This document shows positions 1 through 11,572 of a stretch of DNA of 64,000 nucleotides, in pieces (position 1 is the first letter of the stretch; each line of letters begins with the position of its first letter). The stretch is from Dacryopinax spathularia. Lineage: Eukaryota > Basidiomycota > Dacrymycetes > Dacrymycetales > Dacrymycetaceae. The DNA is taken from NCBI GenBank assembly GCA_037974965.1, contig JBBPFI010000006.1:1302001-1366000 (forward strand). The letters are read 5' to 3'. A program made the translations under genes and the position numbers. The notes below the pieces were generated by a model. That model had not been told where the DNA came from. It ran no database searches and saw only the letters and a program-made list of their open reading frames with translations.

Positions 1-128
1 ATATTATAAAGACCGATCAGAAATCCCAGATATCAAGCAAGCAAACAACAAACAACAAAACCCATTCAACTTCTCCCACCACTGAGCCGCCTAAGGGCGG
101 CCGGTCCAGTACGACATTCCAGCCACGC

Positions 129-1632
129 TCAGAACGCCTCGCCAAAGTTCCCCCTCTTCGAATCCTCATCCACCGTCTCCAGACTCCCCGCACTCGGCTG
201 CCTCGCAAACGTGCTCCTCCGCGCCCCCGGCTCATCCCTCTGAATCTCCACAGTGACCATCACGCCCGGCGCCCTCAACTCGCCATCCTCCGGATCATAC
301 TCATCCTCATACCCTCCAATGAAAGTACTATTATGTCTCCCCCTCGTCTGGCTCCTCGCGCCGCTCCTCAGCCCGTCTGTCCTCCTCGACCCGGCCGCAG
401 CGAGCAAGGGGTTCATAGGGATATCCTTAAAGTCCAGTCCTTCCCCATCCCCGTCCTCGTCCCCATCGCCGAAGAACGCTTCCCTGATATGCAGTATAAG
501 CCGGGTAGACATGATGATGTCCGTCGCGATCGAGAATGGCAGCCCGACCCCCGAGAGCTCGGCGGGTGCGAGCCGGGAAGTGAAGAGGTTTATGGATTGG
601 ACGCAGAATATGAATATGAATGCGGAGACGTTGTCTTTGATCATTACGTCGAGGAGGTCGACACCGGAGTAGGAGACGTAGCGGTGCGTCTGGGCGTTTA
701 CTCGTCAGTACGACATCGCCGGGAGGTCAAGAAGGAGAGAGAGAAGAGAGGGGGACGGGTTGGCGAGGGTGAGTGGTAGAGAGGGGCCCGGAGAGGGAGT
801 GTAGGGAAGGGGGGATGTGGAGGGAAGAGAACGCACAGTCTTATACCCCACCATAAGCAGCAGGATAGCGTCGAACATAAGCCGGAAAATCCAGTACGTA
901 ACCAAGATCGGCTGGCTCTCACTAACGAAGCACCCCGTCATACTCGGATACGGCACCAACGAGTCGGGCGTCGCTATTCCACGACGTCAGCTTTCCTCAC
1001 CATGGCAATGAAGAGGACAGGGGCGTACAGTAGGACTTTTGCACTGATACCCCTAGGATGCCGAATGCCGCTACGAGATGGGCGAGGTAGATGACGATGG
1101 AGAAGATGCCTATGCGGCGGCTGCGGGCGTACATCGCGTGAATCCGGAGGAGGAGGATATCTGCGTTTTCCCATGTTAGATTGGGTTTGCCGGGAGGGGA
1201 GGGAAGGAGCACGGACAAGAGACGGTGCCCATCATCCATACGCTGCCCCAGGTACCGATCTGGAAGTAGGCGATGCACATCTTGGGGCTGACGTTGCTGA
1301 GCTCGAAGGCTGCCGTCCTGTCAGCTCGCACGCTTCTCATGCAGAACACAGGGTAGACGTACTGATTACAAGCAAGGCTAGTATCAAGAGACCAAAGTAG
1401 CGGGTAAAGAGATATAGGCCCTTCGTCGATCCCCAAGGCGCTGTCCAGATGTACTTCATCTGCTTTCCCTTCAGCATGTTTCCTGCAAAGGGAAGGGAAG
1501 AAGGCGCACCTCCATCCCCATACAAAGCAACCAATCTATGACGAGCCAAGCGAAAGCGGCGACCAGCGCATAGTGAGCCCCGACGACGTTGTTTAGGTAG
1601 GAGTAAGTGCTGGAGTCTAGCGATGTTGACAT
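129..1632 (-). CDS. DUF6533-domain seven-helix membrane protein
   Basis: The start ATG is at 1632; the first exon reads MSTSLDSSTYSYLNNVVGAH and runs into a hydrophobic helix. The next exon contains KYIWTAPWGSTKGLYLFTRY, which matches the IW-(R/K)xxW-x(2)KxLYLxxRY core of DUF6533, an N-terminal domain of a large, uncharacterised membrane family in Agaricomycetes. Further exons on the minus strand give helices around 1200-1400, 1010-1150, 850-960 and 560-640, joined by short introns. The C-terminal tail is hydrophilic and low in complexity, ends FGEAF and stops at 129. The family is usually about 300-400 residues with seven predicted helices, and this gene fits that. Function is unknown; a receptor-like role has been guessed for the family from topology only. 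Exact intron borders are uncertain. The family call is fairly secure and the exon model is approximate. Confidence 0.75.
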
Positions 1633-2561
1633 GCTCGAGGGAAGAGGGTATGCCAGCTGGGTATGCAGGTCTACAGAGCTCTATGACACGATCGAGGATA
1701 TAGGTGCTATTGCATGGGAGATGGGGAATGTGGGGGAGAGAGGAGGGAGAAAGCGGAGGAGGCGTCCGTGTTACGTTCTTCTATGGATTGTGGAATGTCA
1801 ACTCCAGGCACAATCGATTGCCCTCCTGGTGGGTAGCACTGTCGCACTAAAATCGAAGCGAGTAATAACGACGGAGCGACGTTCCTCTCCCCGAACATGA
1901 TTTTCACCCCCTTCCTGAGACGACCTATTCAGTCTGGGGTTATTCATTTCCGGAATAGGCAGGCGGCGAGGAGCAAGGTCGCACATTCCAAAGAACCCTT
2001 AAACGGTCGGTGCCGCATGCCAGGTCCAGGCCGATAAGAGGGGTTGGACTCATATCCATGGACGATGCTGAGGACCGCCTCCTGTCTCGTTCCATCGATG
2101 CTATCGACCGTTTGCTCGGTCGCCAACGCTTGTGATCCGGAAGCGAGGACGGTGCGAAGGATTGAATGAGAGAGCGGACCGCTCGCTCCGAGTTGCGAAA
2201 AAAGAAGACGGACGACCCTGAGGGGTCCCCAGCTAGTTTTACATCAGACCAAACAAGGGTCGGCCATCGGAATGTGCCTGAAGAACAAGGAATTTCTAGA
2301 GAACGGCCACATCGGTCAACGCACCCATCGCCTCTTCGGTTCTACGAGCGAGTAAGTCTCTAATTTTCTTGAAAGGGCTTCTGGAATGAGTTTTTGGAGA
2401 CAATCTGAAGTTGAAGATCTGTCGTTTCAGAAAAGTTGTGGCACTTTTCCCCAGAACGCCTCAGCCGCGGCTCCGCGTTTCCCCACCGAATTCGATCGCC
2501 ACAAGGGTTCCGTGCCGGCATGTGGTGAATGAATTCCTGGAAATTCGGAGGCAGAAGAAGG

Positions 2562-2571
2562 GCTGCTCGAC
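2562..2571. repeat. Target-site duplication, left copy
   Basis: The 10-bp sequence GCTGCTCGAC lies directly outside the left inverted repeat of the element at 2572-3138 and is identical to 3139-3148. Confidence 0.8.
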
Positions 2572-3138
2572 GAAGTTTTTGCTCGGATGCCCTTGCTCCC
2601 GAGTTTTATTGCTCGGATACCCTTACTTCCGTCTAATTTGCTCGGATGCCCTTGCGTCGCGCGTCGCGTCAACAATATGGTGGTCAATTAATAGACAATA
2701 AGTTCATGGAATGTTAATAACAGTTATTATGAACATCCTGCTTGCTAGACGTCTTTTGGGAAAGCTTGGCAGCTCTTCTATCAATTGGTGTGGGTGCTCC
2801 CAGCATTAAAAAAAGCTTGATCAAGGCAAGTAACTAATGATTGCATATCTGCTCAATAAGGCCTTAAGTGTCGAGCTTTAAGGTGTTGAAGTGCGTCAAA
2901 ATTAATAGGCAGAATGCAAAACAAGCCTTCATTTTAATTAAAGCGATTTGTATCCAAATATAAGAACTTTATGGGCGCAGCTTCACATTGTGCAATGTCA
3001 TGATGTATCAAGACTTTATTGATTGACTACCATATTGTTAACATGACGCGCGACACACGGGTATTCGAGCACTTTAGACGGAAGTAAGGGTATCCGAGCA
3101 ATATCGCTCGGGATGAGGGGCATCCGAGCAAAAACTTC
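2572..3138. mobile_element. Non-autonomous Mutator-like TIR element (MITE), copy 1
   Basis: The two ends are inverted repeats that both begin GAAGTTTTTGCTCGGATGCC and stay similar for roughly 130 bp inward, including the interior motifs ACCCTTACTTCCGTCTAA and AACAATATGG. The element is flanked by a perfect 10-bp direct repeat, GCTGCTCGAC, at 2562-2571 and 3139-3148, as expected for a target-site duplication. Each arm carries three tandem, degenerate copies of a roughly 29-bp unit centred on GCTCGGATRCCCTT. The core is AT-rich and holds no open frame, so it depends on a transposase elsewhere. A duplication of 9-11 bp with long inverted repeats points to the Mutator-like (MULE) superfamily. Arms are still alike, so insertion is fairly recent. 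Confidence 0.8.
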
Positions 3139-3148
3139 GCTGCTCGAC
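3139..3148. repeat. Target-site duplication, right copy
   Basis: The 10-bp sequence GCTGCTCGAC lies directly outside the right inverted repeat of the element at 2572-3138 and is identical to 2562-2571. Confidence 0.8.
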
Positions 3149-3825
3149 CACTCGATATCGGTTAATGAGGTGGTTACTACTGTGCTGAGAAGGTCGCTCA
3201 TGAAAGAATCACGTAAGACATGAGGTATGGGTATGATCTTCGAGGGTGCACTTGCGAAAATAGGCGGGCACTGGCCGGTTGCGAAAACTCTTACGTGATC
3301 CTTCCGTGCCTGGTTGTACATTGTCTATATCGCTGCCAACGACAACCATATCAATACCGTAGTAACCTGATAGGCAAGTTTTGCCACTCCTTGTATACAT
3401 TCCCGTATATGAGGGCCAGGCTCGTGGGATAGCGGCCTTACAGCGAAATGATCATGGGCAGTAATATTCTGAATCGCTCGGCCCTTGACTCTCTAGATCG
3501 AGGTCAGGCCTAGTCAGCACGCGTTCTACCATGCTCGGTTAATAGTTACTTGCTTCCCCCTTCCGACCTGAGTACATACCAATAATCGATGCCGTCTCTG
3601 TCACCGCTCCAGGGTGGATGGACCTTGGGGAAACGTTCCGTTGCTCCTTGACCTACATAGTACAGTCATGCGGCTATCTGTTGAGCCATAGTAGCAAATG
3701 ATCACACACTCGTTTCTCCCGCCATCGTTTCAGTCGGCCACAATCGGATCCTATCATCACATCAGAATGAGTTGGAATTGTTGCGTTGCTTCGCGAAGCG
3801 CGCACCGATAACGCGACGCGGACAA

Positions 3826-3838
3826 CCCTAACCCTAAC
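3826..3838. repeat. Short telomere-like run CCCTAACCCTAAC
   Basis: Two copies of the CCCTAA hexamer followed by C. It is too short to be a telomere relic with any confidence. In eukaryotic promoters such telo-boxes can be protein-binding sites. It lies about 200 bp upstream of the dehydrogenase start. Confidence 0.3.
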
Positions 3839-4030
3839 TCGGCGCATCTTACGTGCGAGCACGCCTCCACCCACAGCGCTGGCGACATCCGGACAATGCG
3901 CCGATGCCGATATATCCCGACTACAGCTTGAGGTGCCTACCTAGCAGCACTCACTATAACTGCTAGACGTCCTCTTAACCGGGCACGCATCGGACGGCCA
4001 TAACAGCTCTTGCAAGAAAAGGACGACAAC

Positions 4031-5356
4031 ATGGGCAAGACGTACAAGATCGCGTGCATCCCCGGTGATGGGATCGGAAAGGAAGTGATAGCTGCGAGCA
4101 TCAAGGTGCTGGACGTGATGCAGCCGCTGTTCGACTTCAAGCTCGAGTATACGGACCTGCCCTGGAGCTCGGACTACTATAGGAAGAACGGGCGGTACAT
4201 GCCGCCGTTGCCTGAAGCGCTCGCAACGCTGAGGAAGCATGATGCGTGAGTTGGCGAATCGTGTCCACGGTGTCTGGGTTAGCTGACAGGAGGCACTTAG
4301 CATCTTCTTTGGCGCTGTTGGCGATCCTGATATTCCGGATCATATCAGTCTGTGGGAGCTGTTGTTGCCTATTCGGTGCGCATGGTTGCCTGCACTATCA
4401 CTGCATGATGACTGACTTCGCATGTAGTCAAGGACTGCAGCTTGGCTCCAACGTCCGCCCATCCAAGATCTTCAAAGGCGTGAAACCCCCTCTGGCGGGC
4501 TGCGATGTCGGGGACCTCGACTGGCTCATTCTGCGCGAGAACACGGAGGGCGAGTACTGTGGTCAGGGAGGGAGGTCGCACACCGGCACTCCGTACGCGC
4601 TCGGCACGGAGGTGGCCGTGTTCACGCGGTTTGGGATTGAGCGGCATATGCGATATGCGTTCGAGTTGGCTAGGTCGAGGCCGAGGAAGTTCCTTACGCT
4701 TGTGACGAAGAGCAACGCTCAGGTGCGTTTCAAAGGACGTTGACGGGAGTACAGACATTGATTGTGTCGCAGAGGCACGGAATGGTTCTTTGGGACGAGT
4801 TCGTGCACACATCCATGACCTCGGGAGTCTGCTAAATTGTGCAAAGGATCTTCTATGAAGTAGCGAAGGACTACCCTGATGTTAAGTGGGACAAGATGCT
4901 CGTCGACGCGGTCACGATCCGCATGGTGCAGAAACCCAAGTCGATGGACGTGATCCTGTGCACGAACCTGCACGGCGACATCCTCTCGGACTTGGCCGCT
5001 GCACTTAGCGGATCGATCGGTATTGCGCCTAGTGCGAATGTTGATCCGGAGAGGAAGGCGCCGGGGCTGTTCGAGCCTGTGCATGGCGCCGCTTTTGATA
5101 TTATGGGGAAGGGAATTGCTAAGTGTGTTGCATGGTCTTGCTCGACCGCCCCAAACTAACTGATGTTTCCAGCCCAATCGCCACCTTCTGGTCGGCTGCT
5201 GAGATGCTTCGCTGGTTGGGCGAGACCAAGGCTGCTGATGGGCTGATGGCCGCCTTCGAGCATGTCCTGGAGCACGGCCCTCTCACCGGCGACCTCGGTG
5301 GAAAAGCCAACACCGAGCAAGTAACGCAAGCCGTGATCGCGGCATTGAAACAGTAG
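4031..5356 (+). CDS. Tartrate/D-malate dehydrogenase-type beta-decarboxylating dehydrogenase
   Basis: This enzyme belongs to the isocitrate/isopropylmalate dehydrogenase superfamily, which oxidises a 2R-hydroxyacid with NAD(P) and decarboxylates it using Mg or Mn. The start MGKTYKIACIPGDGIGKEV is the family N-terminus. Later exons give FFGAVGDPDIPDHISLW, LRENTEGEYCGQGG, the catalytic Lys in LVTKSNAQ, the metal-binding stretch VDAVTIRMVQ...NLHGDILSDL, and FEPVHGAAFDIMGKGIA. The LRENTEGEY motif and the PDH(I)SLW segment favour the tartrate dehydrogenase/decarboxylase (TtuC, D-malate) branch over LeuB or IDH. I read about five introns, for example 4249-4300 and 4375-4428; each splice restores the family frame. 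Length, about 360 residues, is normal. No targeting peptide is obvious, so it is probably cytosolic. Substrate is inferred from family only. Confidence 0.88.
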
Positions 5357-5890
5357 TCCAGTCTGTCACCGTGTCTGTAAAACACCGAGAAGAAATGAAG
5401 TTGTTGTCGGCGCTCTACTGAAACATGTCCGAACCGATATATCTAGGCGAGGACCCTCAGGCTGGTCGATCCCGAAGCATCGGGACGTGTACGTCAGCTG
5501 GTTTTGGCGTAGAACCACTTGTGCACGGTCGTGTGAACATCTACAATTGTCATAGTTCTTTATTGTCAATCCTCTACGCGTCCTGTCGAAGCACGGTCTA
5601 TCAGGAGGAGAAGATACGGGCTGGAAGAGATGTGGTCGTCCGACCTTAAAAGGGATGAGCCACTGGAATGTTCCTTCGGGTATGTCCGCGGAGGTGGTCG
5701 GAAGCGCGAGAAGCGCGAAGCGAGCAGCCCAACTTTTGCGCCACTCCGAAGTGAGGGGCTGCACATCCCACCGTCGCCCATACACCAGCAACCAAACAGC
5801 ATCGCTTCCCCCCTGTCGCATACCATCTCTCAGCTGGATCACATACCGACTTTTAACTTAACTCCTTTGAACCCGTATTGAACTTCTGTA

Positions 5891-7767
5891 ATGGCCGACT
5901 CAGACACCGACAGCTCTTCGCTGACGGCCCCGCCCTCACCGACGATGAGCGACATGTCGCTGGACAGCGCGTCGACATACGGCGATGATCCGGCCATGGC
6001 CGGTCTATCGATGAAGGACTCTGTCTCGGACGAGGACCGAGAAGCAGCAGCAAAGCTGAAGGCGGAAGCCAACAAGAAGTTCCAGGCGCAGGACTTCAAG
6101 GGAAGCATAGAGCTGTACACCCAGGCGCTCCAGCGAAACCCGTTGGATGCGACGCTCTTCTGCAACCGTGAGTGTGCTCCGCTGCAGAGATACCAGCATA
6201 TATCTTATGACTCGGATACGCAGGTGCCTATGCACGAATGAAGCTGGAGGAGCATGGGTTCGCCATGGCAGACGCAACGAAGGCGATCGAGCTCGATCCC
6301 ACATACGTGAAGGCATACTACCGTCGTGCCCTGTGCTACCTTTCCGTCCTCCAACCTCAGAAGGCCGTCGCGGACTTCCGCAAGATCATTGCCATCGAGC
6401 CCTCAAATGCGCTTGCTCGCTCGCAGCTCGAAGCCACGACTAAGCTGATCAAGCGAATCGCGTTCGAGAAGGCGATCGATGCTGGCTCGGAGCAGTCGTT
6501 TGTCCACAAATGCCTGAAGTTGATCAAGGACGGTGCATGCGAGCCAGAACCGAGCTATGTTGGTCCTCCGATGAGCAGAAAAGCGGACGGAAGCTACGAG
6601 ATTACGAAGGAGTTTGTGGAGGCGATGATTGAGTGGTATAAGGAGGGAAAGAGCCTGCCGAGACGGTTCGTGTGGGAGATCATCCTGGGATGCCACTCGA
6701 TCATTAGCAAGGAGGAGACGCTGGCTGAGGTGGTGCTTGAGGAGGGTGTAACGTGCGACGTTATTGGCGATACTCATGGTGAGCATGCTGCATTGTCCTT
6801 GGCCGGACCTCGATTGACGACCTTCTGCAGGCCAATTCTACGACTTCCTCCATCTCCTCTCATTAACAGGACCGCCAAGCGAAACACATTGCATGCTGTT
6901 CAACGGCGACTTCGTGGATCGCGGAAGCTGGTCGGTCGAGATTGTCACCACCTTGTTCGCATACAAGTGGCTGTATCCCAAGCGGGTCTTCCTGAACCGC
7001 GGCAATCATGAGGCGAAGGACCTGAACAAGGTGTACGGTTTTGAGGGAGAGTGCAAGCATAAGCTGGGAGAGATGACGTACAATGTATGCGCGTCGTTTT
7101 TCGGATCGCTGACTGAGCACTGACACAAACTCAGCTGTTCGAAGATGTCTTTACCGCCCTGCCCTTAGCCACCCTCATTACCTGCACACTTCCACCAACG
7201 CCAGAACCGACAAAACCGATTCTCTCGCCTGATGGAAAGAAGCGGTTCTTCGTCGTCCACGGCGGCTTGTTCTCGAAGGACAACGTCACGCTAAACGACA
7301 TCCGTCAAGTACAGCGGTTCGGCAAGCAGCCTGGCACCGAAGGCCTGATGTGCGAGATGCTCTGGACGGATCCTCAACCTCAACCGGGCCGAGGTCCGTC
7401 AAAGCGCGGTGTCGGGCTTGGCTTCGGACCGGACGTCACCAAGCGGTGGTGCGAGCTGAATGGCGTCACCGGTATCCTGCGAAGTCACGAAGTCCGGCAA
7501 GAAGGCTACGAGATCGAGCATAACGGCCTGTGCACAACAGTATTCTCCGCGCCCAACTACTGCGACCAAAGCGGGAACAAGGGTGCATTCGTGCGGATCA
7601 ACGCGAAGGGCGACAGAGAGTACCGGCAGTTCGGTGCGAGCCCACATCCGCCCATGAGACCAATGGTGTGTCTTATCCTCGTCCTTACCACTTCTATGAA
7701 AGGTTGCTGATGCATCTCGTAGGCATATGCCAACCCTGGGCTGTTTGGTCTTGGTGGATTCATGTGA
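5891..7767 (+). CDS. PPT1: Serine/threonine protein phosphatase 5 with TPR domain
   Basis: PP5 removes phosphate from Ser/Thr residues of Hsp90 and its clients; the TPR domain binds the Hsp90 C-terminus and autoinhibits the enzyme. The start [10 protein letters not shown] at 5891 precedes an acidic leader and then three TPR units (about residues 55-165; [20 protein letters not shown], then [16 protein letters not shown]). The phosphatase core is complete: [39 protein letters not shown] and SAPNYCD. Four introns are read: 6167 onward after N-R, 6779 onward after GDTHG, 7084 onward after MTYN, and one near 7662. The last exon gives [14 protein letters not shown] and a stop at 7765-7767. A short insert of about 20 residues, [18 protein letters not shown], separates LPLATLI from VVHGGLFS where most PP5 proteins have only a few residues. 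Confidence 0.95.
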
Positions 7768-8394
7768 TGAGACTTGATGAGACGGGCCGAACTTCGGATC
7801 TTTACTTCGCGCTACTTACATGTCGTTGTACTCGCATATATACCCGGCTAGATTATGCATTATTCGATGTAGTCAATCCTCAGACGAGCTGTGCGTTACA
7901 AAACGCAGCTGACCTGTTATAATTCAGGATGCTTACTTGGCTATAAAGGAGTCCTTGGGTCAGCGATTTTGATCCCCTGCGCATAGGACCCGTCGCGTTG
8001 CGCGATCTGCCGTCTTAACTTTTGAACCAGGTGGGCCGTTGTCTTACTTCTCGAAAGGCTGTCTGTGTGGAAGAGCAACCAAGTTCTGTGTCTTTGATCA
8101 CTCTTATGAGATTTGGCCACTTTTCTTCTCAGCCGTCTGTGCCTGGACCGATCTGGACTGCAGTGCTTGATCGTGCATCCTCGTGGCTCTACAGATGCGC
8201 TCTCTTCCTTTCTGGTCTTGCTGCTCAGTCTGCGTGCCATGACGCTCTCCCCCAAGCGGGATCGACTGCTTGGGCAGGATCTAGCATGATATCACGGATG
8301 AACCGGATGACCATATAAGAAACCCATGTTCTGCTCTTCTTTCGTCCATTCCTCTTCACCCCAACAACCGCACGCCAACGACATCAACATCAAC
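7768..8394. other. Intergenic region between PPT1 and the secreted hydrolase
   Basis: Holds the phosphatase 3' end and the hydrolase promoter. A TATA-like box is seen at 8313-8318. Nothing else is recognised. Confidence 0.5.
8311..8320 (+). promoter_or_regulatory. TATA-like box of the secreted hydrolase
   Basis: CCATATAAGA lies 77-82 bp upstream of the ATG at 8395, a usual fungal spacing when a 5' leader of about 50 nt is allowed for. Confidence 0.5.
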
Positions 8395-9656
8395 ATGTAC
8401 CGCACCGCCCTCCTTTCCCTCGCCTGTCTGGCATCCTCTGCTGCCGCAAGTCCCGCAGCTCGTACCGATGACAGTACCAACTCAACCGCATACACGGGCC
8501 CATCGAACGCTATCTGCTCACGGCAGACCTACAACATCACCCTGCCCCCTTATCAAGCCGTGACGTTCGCCTCATCCATCGATCCCAACCCCAACCAGAC
8601 AGTCATCACCGCTGCCATCCAAGCCTTCCTCACGAGCGCCACGAATTACACGGAGATGACCGAGACTGGCATGAACACCACCAGCGGCACGTACGGGATC
8701 AGCGGGGTCCTTTGCACGCCCACCGCCGGCGACAAGTACAAAGGCGCTGTTCAGCTACTCGTCCACGGCGTCGGATTCGACTCGTCCTACTGGGACTTTT
8801 CGTACCAACCGGACAAGTACTCGTAAGTTGCATATTTAGGCGCATATATGCTGTGCTCTGACCGCATATACCTTGCAGTTATGTGCAGGCAGCAGCCGGG
8901 GCAGGATGGACGACCTTCCGGTACGATCGTCTCGGTACTGGCATGTCGGATCATCCTGAAGACGGCTATCGCAGCGTCCAGGCACCTACGGACCTTGCCA
9001 TCCTGCAGCAGGTGGTCGACGCTCTGAGGACGGGTGCTGCTAACGGCACGGCATACGACAAGATCGTCGGCGTTGGTCACTCGTACGGCTCCGAGCAGCT
9101 CGCCGCGCTGTCGGGGAAGAACACCTCCGCCGTCGACGCGCTCGTACTGACCGGCTTCAGCGCCAACTCCTCCGCCACGGGCATCTTCCTTGCCGGCGGT
9201 CTCTACACGCGTGCCGCGGACGTTGAACCATCCAAGTTCGGTTCTCTGCCCGGGTCGTACATTATGACCGGCCTCCCTCAAGGCAACCAGTTCCAGTTCT
9301 TCTACGCGCCATACTTTGACAACGACGCTTTTGCTGAAGCCCGCGCATCTGAGCAGCCCGTGACGCTCGGCGTGCTCGGCACGATGAGCATGCTCAATGG
9401 TCCCCCAACCAACTTCACCGGTCCCGTCCACGTCGTCACTGGCGCTAAAGACTTGCCCTTCTGCGGCGCACAATGTGATATCGTTCCTGTTGGCATGGAT
9501 AAGACGATCCTGGAGCTTACCCAGCCGATGGTATTCCCCAAGTCCAGCAACTTCTCTATCTACTCTCCTGCCAATACGGGCCATGGTGTCAACCTTTACT
9601 ATTCCGCCCCGGAGACGTACACTGAGATTATGGGGTGGTTGGCGTCGTTGTACTAA
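8395..9656 (+). CDS. Secreted alpha/beta-hydrolase
   Basis: The start MYRTALLSLACLASSAAAS at 8395 is a signal peptide with likely cleavage after the Ala-rich stretch. An upstream in-frame ATG at 8326 would bury this signal and lies just behind the TATA-like box, so 8395 is preferred. One intron (8823-8878) splices S to YVQAAAGAGW. The 401-residue product has the alpha/beta-hydrolase layout: LLVHGVGFDSSYW (oxyanion region), FRYDRLGTGMSD, nucleophile elbow GHSYG with Ser211, an acidic residue near VTGAKD, and the catalytic His in NTGHG close to the C-terminus. Many N-x-S/T sites suggest glycosylation. Related fungal proteins are annotated only as AB-hydrolase-1; esterase activity is inferred and the substrate is unknown. 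The single intron contains GCATATATGC (8842-8851). Confidence 0.88.
8842..8851. repeat. Palindrome GCATATATGC in hydrolase intron
   Basis: Exact 10-bp palindrome within the only intron (8823-8878) of the secreted hydrolase gene; a second, partial GCATATA lies at its 3' end. Confidence 0.6.
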
Positions 9657-10084
9657 AGGGTATAATGGCCCGCGCCCTTGTGGTGGTGGGGTCCACTTTG
9701 CCAAGCATTAATGACAGTTCAAAGGCAATGGCAGCGAGTTGAGCACTATCCATGCTGATACATTGGGCGTAATGCTTCGGTCGAGAGCTCTCCTAGTTAT
9801 CCCCCCCGATTTCATGTGACAACGGATGAGGTTGTCGTGAAAGAGAAGATAACCAAGCTGTTTCTTTCATGGTTAACGGCACAGCATCTGCCAAGACTGG
9901 AACGTCCGGAATCACGTGGATAGAAGCCAGAAGAACCAGCAAACGCGGGTTTGCAGTTCAACGCGTGCACCGCACGCAATCAGTACGCTCCAACTTTGGC
10001 GAGGATGGGCGATGTATGCTCCTCTCCTCCTTACAGCTCAACGATCAAGTGAAAAGCACGCAAAGTCACGCCACTGAGCATAAC
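9657..10084. other. Intergenic region
   Basis: Short spacer between the hydrolase and the WW-domain gene. No gene, repeat or clear core promoter is seen. Confidence 0.5.
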
Positions 10085-10871
10085 ATGGACCAAGACGCTT
10101 TGCCCGACTACGATGCACCCGCTGGGCATCATGCTGCCGCCAACCAGGGTGAAGATACGAGGAAGTTGCCCGATGGATGGGTCAAACAATGGGATGAAGA
10201 GTGCGCCCATTTACACACAACTCCATCAACTTGATTCTGACAATATCGTCCTTTGCAGGCATCAATGCTACTGCTACGTCGACACGCAAGCAGAACCGCC
10301 TAGGACGCTCTGGGTTCATCCGTACGACGATCCGGCGTTCGTAGCCAGCCTGCCTGAGAAACATCCTGCCCGTATGGGCATATACGAATACGATGCTCCT
10401 CCAGACGATGGCACTTCTCAAGCCGGCCCGAGCACCGCGAGCGAAGTGCCAAACACGCCGGAGGAGCCGGTCGGCACGGAGCCTGCGCAGAAGGCAGGGC
10501 TGTTCGCACGACTGCGAGGGAAGCTAGGTGGTCGCGAGAAAGGAGAAGCTGAGTCGAAGCAGCAGGGAGGAAAGGATCAAGCAGCCCGAGAGGTACGCAT
10601 ATACCTAGCCCAACCATCCGCTTACTTTGACCAACGCATATATGTCCAGGGCGAAGCTGGTAGCTCTTCCCCCGCGTTTTCCTTCATGGATTCTCGCCAC
10701 CCGAACGGCATTCGAGTGACTCCGCAAGCGTCTGGATTAGCGGCATTACCGCTGTCGCAAGCTGGAGGGATGGCGAATGGGATGATCCTTGGTCAGCTGT
10801 TTGGCGGGTCTTCGAGGCGAGGAAAGGGAAAGGCCCGGGAGTCTGCCGCAACTCAGGATGCTGAGCAGTAG
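10085..10871 (+). CDS. WW-domain protein, paralogue A
   Basis: Three exons (10085-10200, 10259-10592, 10650-10871) give 223 residues. The second intron is 57 nt, a multiple of three without a stop, so its retention would add 19 residues. A WW domain lies at about residues 28-62: LPDGWVKQWDEE, then HQCYCYVDTQ and PPRTLWVHPYDD, with both signature Trp residues and the following Pro. WW domains bind proline-rich peptides. After it come LPEKHPARMG, a Pro/Gly-rich linker and a basic amphipathic segment AGLFARLRGKLGG, and the tail ends with a Gly-rich hydrophobic patch ANGMILGQLFGG. The same order of parts appears in the gene at 54947-55930, so the two are paralogues. No catalytic domain is present; an adaptor role is inferred only. 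Confidence 0.82.
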
Positions 10872-11572
10872 ACGCTTTGCATCGTATGCACAGGATCGAC
10901 TTGTTGTGTATATTGATGATCGAAGATTTTACGATTTGTGTTCATGGCGAACATATGCAGATTCCCCATCATACGGCGGAACACTGGCAGAACGCGGATG
11001 CCTGCGCGATCAACGCCAAACGGACCTGACTCGTGTTGCGAACCGTCCTCCTCCAACTTCCGGCTCAAAAGGACACCTCTGATCAGCACCGCCTTGCCAG
11101 ACTTCAGAACCACATCATTTGCCATTGTTGAACAAGATGACGGCGCATTCTACGCTCCTGATATCCCGAGGCCAGCGACACAGCCGTTGCCAGCTGGTCG
11201 TGGGCAGACGCCTTTGGCAGCGGCGCCCAATAACCATCCCTATCCTGGAAGTTCCCACATGCACTGCTCAGCTCAATGATCGTTATTTTTACCCGGGCTA
11301 CTACTCGTAGGCAGTCACCTTACAGGGCAATAGCGAGCGACAGAAGTCTGCGGATATCTGTCGGCCTCACCCTATCTTCGGTCGTCATCCACCTCTACGG
11401 CAGAATTCGGTATCAGTGTTGCCAGCGAAGCAGAAATTAGACGCCCACATACACTGCCCGCCAAACATGGTTTTGCAGGTACCTTAACAAGGTGCGTCCC
11501 GCCCTTCATGAGCTTTGTCGACCACTCCGTTGGATTTTCGGCCTGTGTACTATCAACCCAGCTCGGCCCCTT
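10872..11572. other. Intergenic region
   Basis: About 700 bp between the WW gene and the first DUF6535 gene. Open frames here lack codon bias or domain matches. No repeat was noticed. Confidence 0.5.

Larger units (their letters stand above)
1633..4030. other. Gene-poor intergenic region
   Basis: No open frame here shows a recognisable domain or a convincing exon series. The stretch holds the promoter of the DUF6533 gene, a 567-bp inverted-repeat transposon (2572-3138), a short telomere-like run at 3826-3838 and the upstream region of the dehydrogenase gene. Confidence 0.6.

Noticed and set aside
3826-3838. Interstitial telomere relic
   Set aside because: Only two hexamer copies; consistent with chance or a telo-box.
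8787-9704. 305-codon open frame on the minus strand
   Set aside because: Antisense shadow of the secreted hydrolase; no domain, no splice-supported extension.
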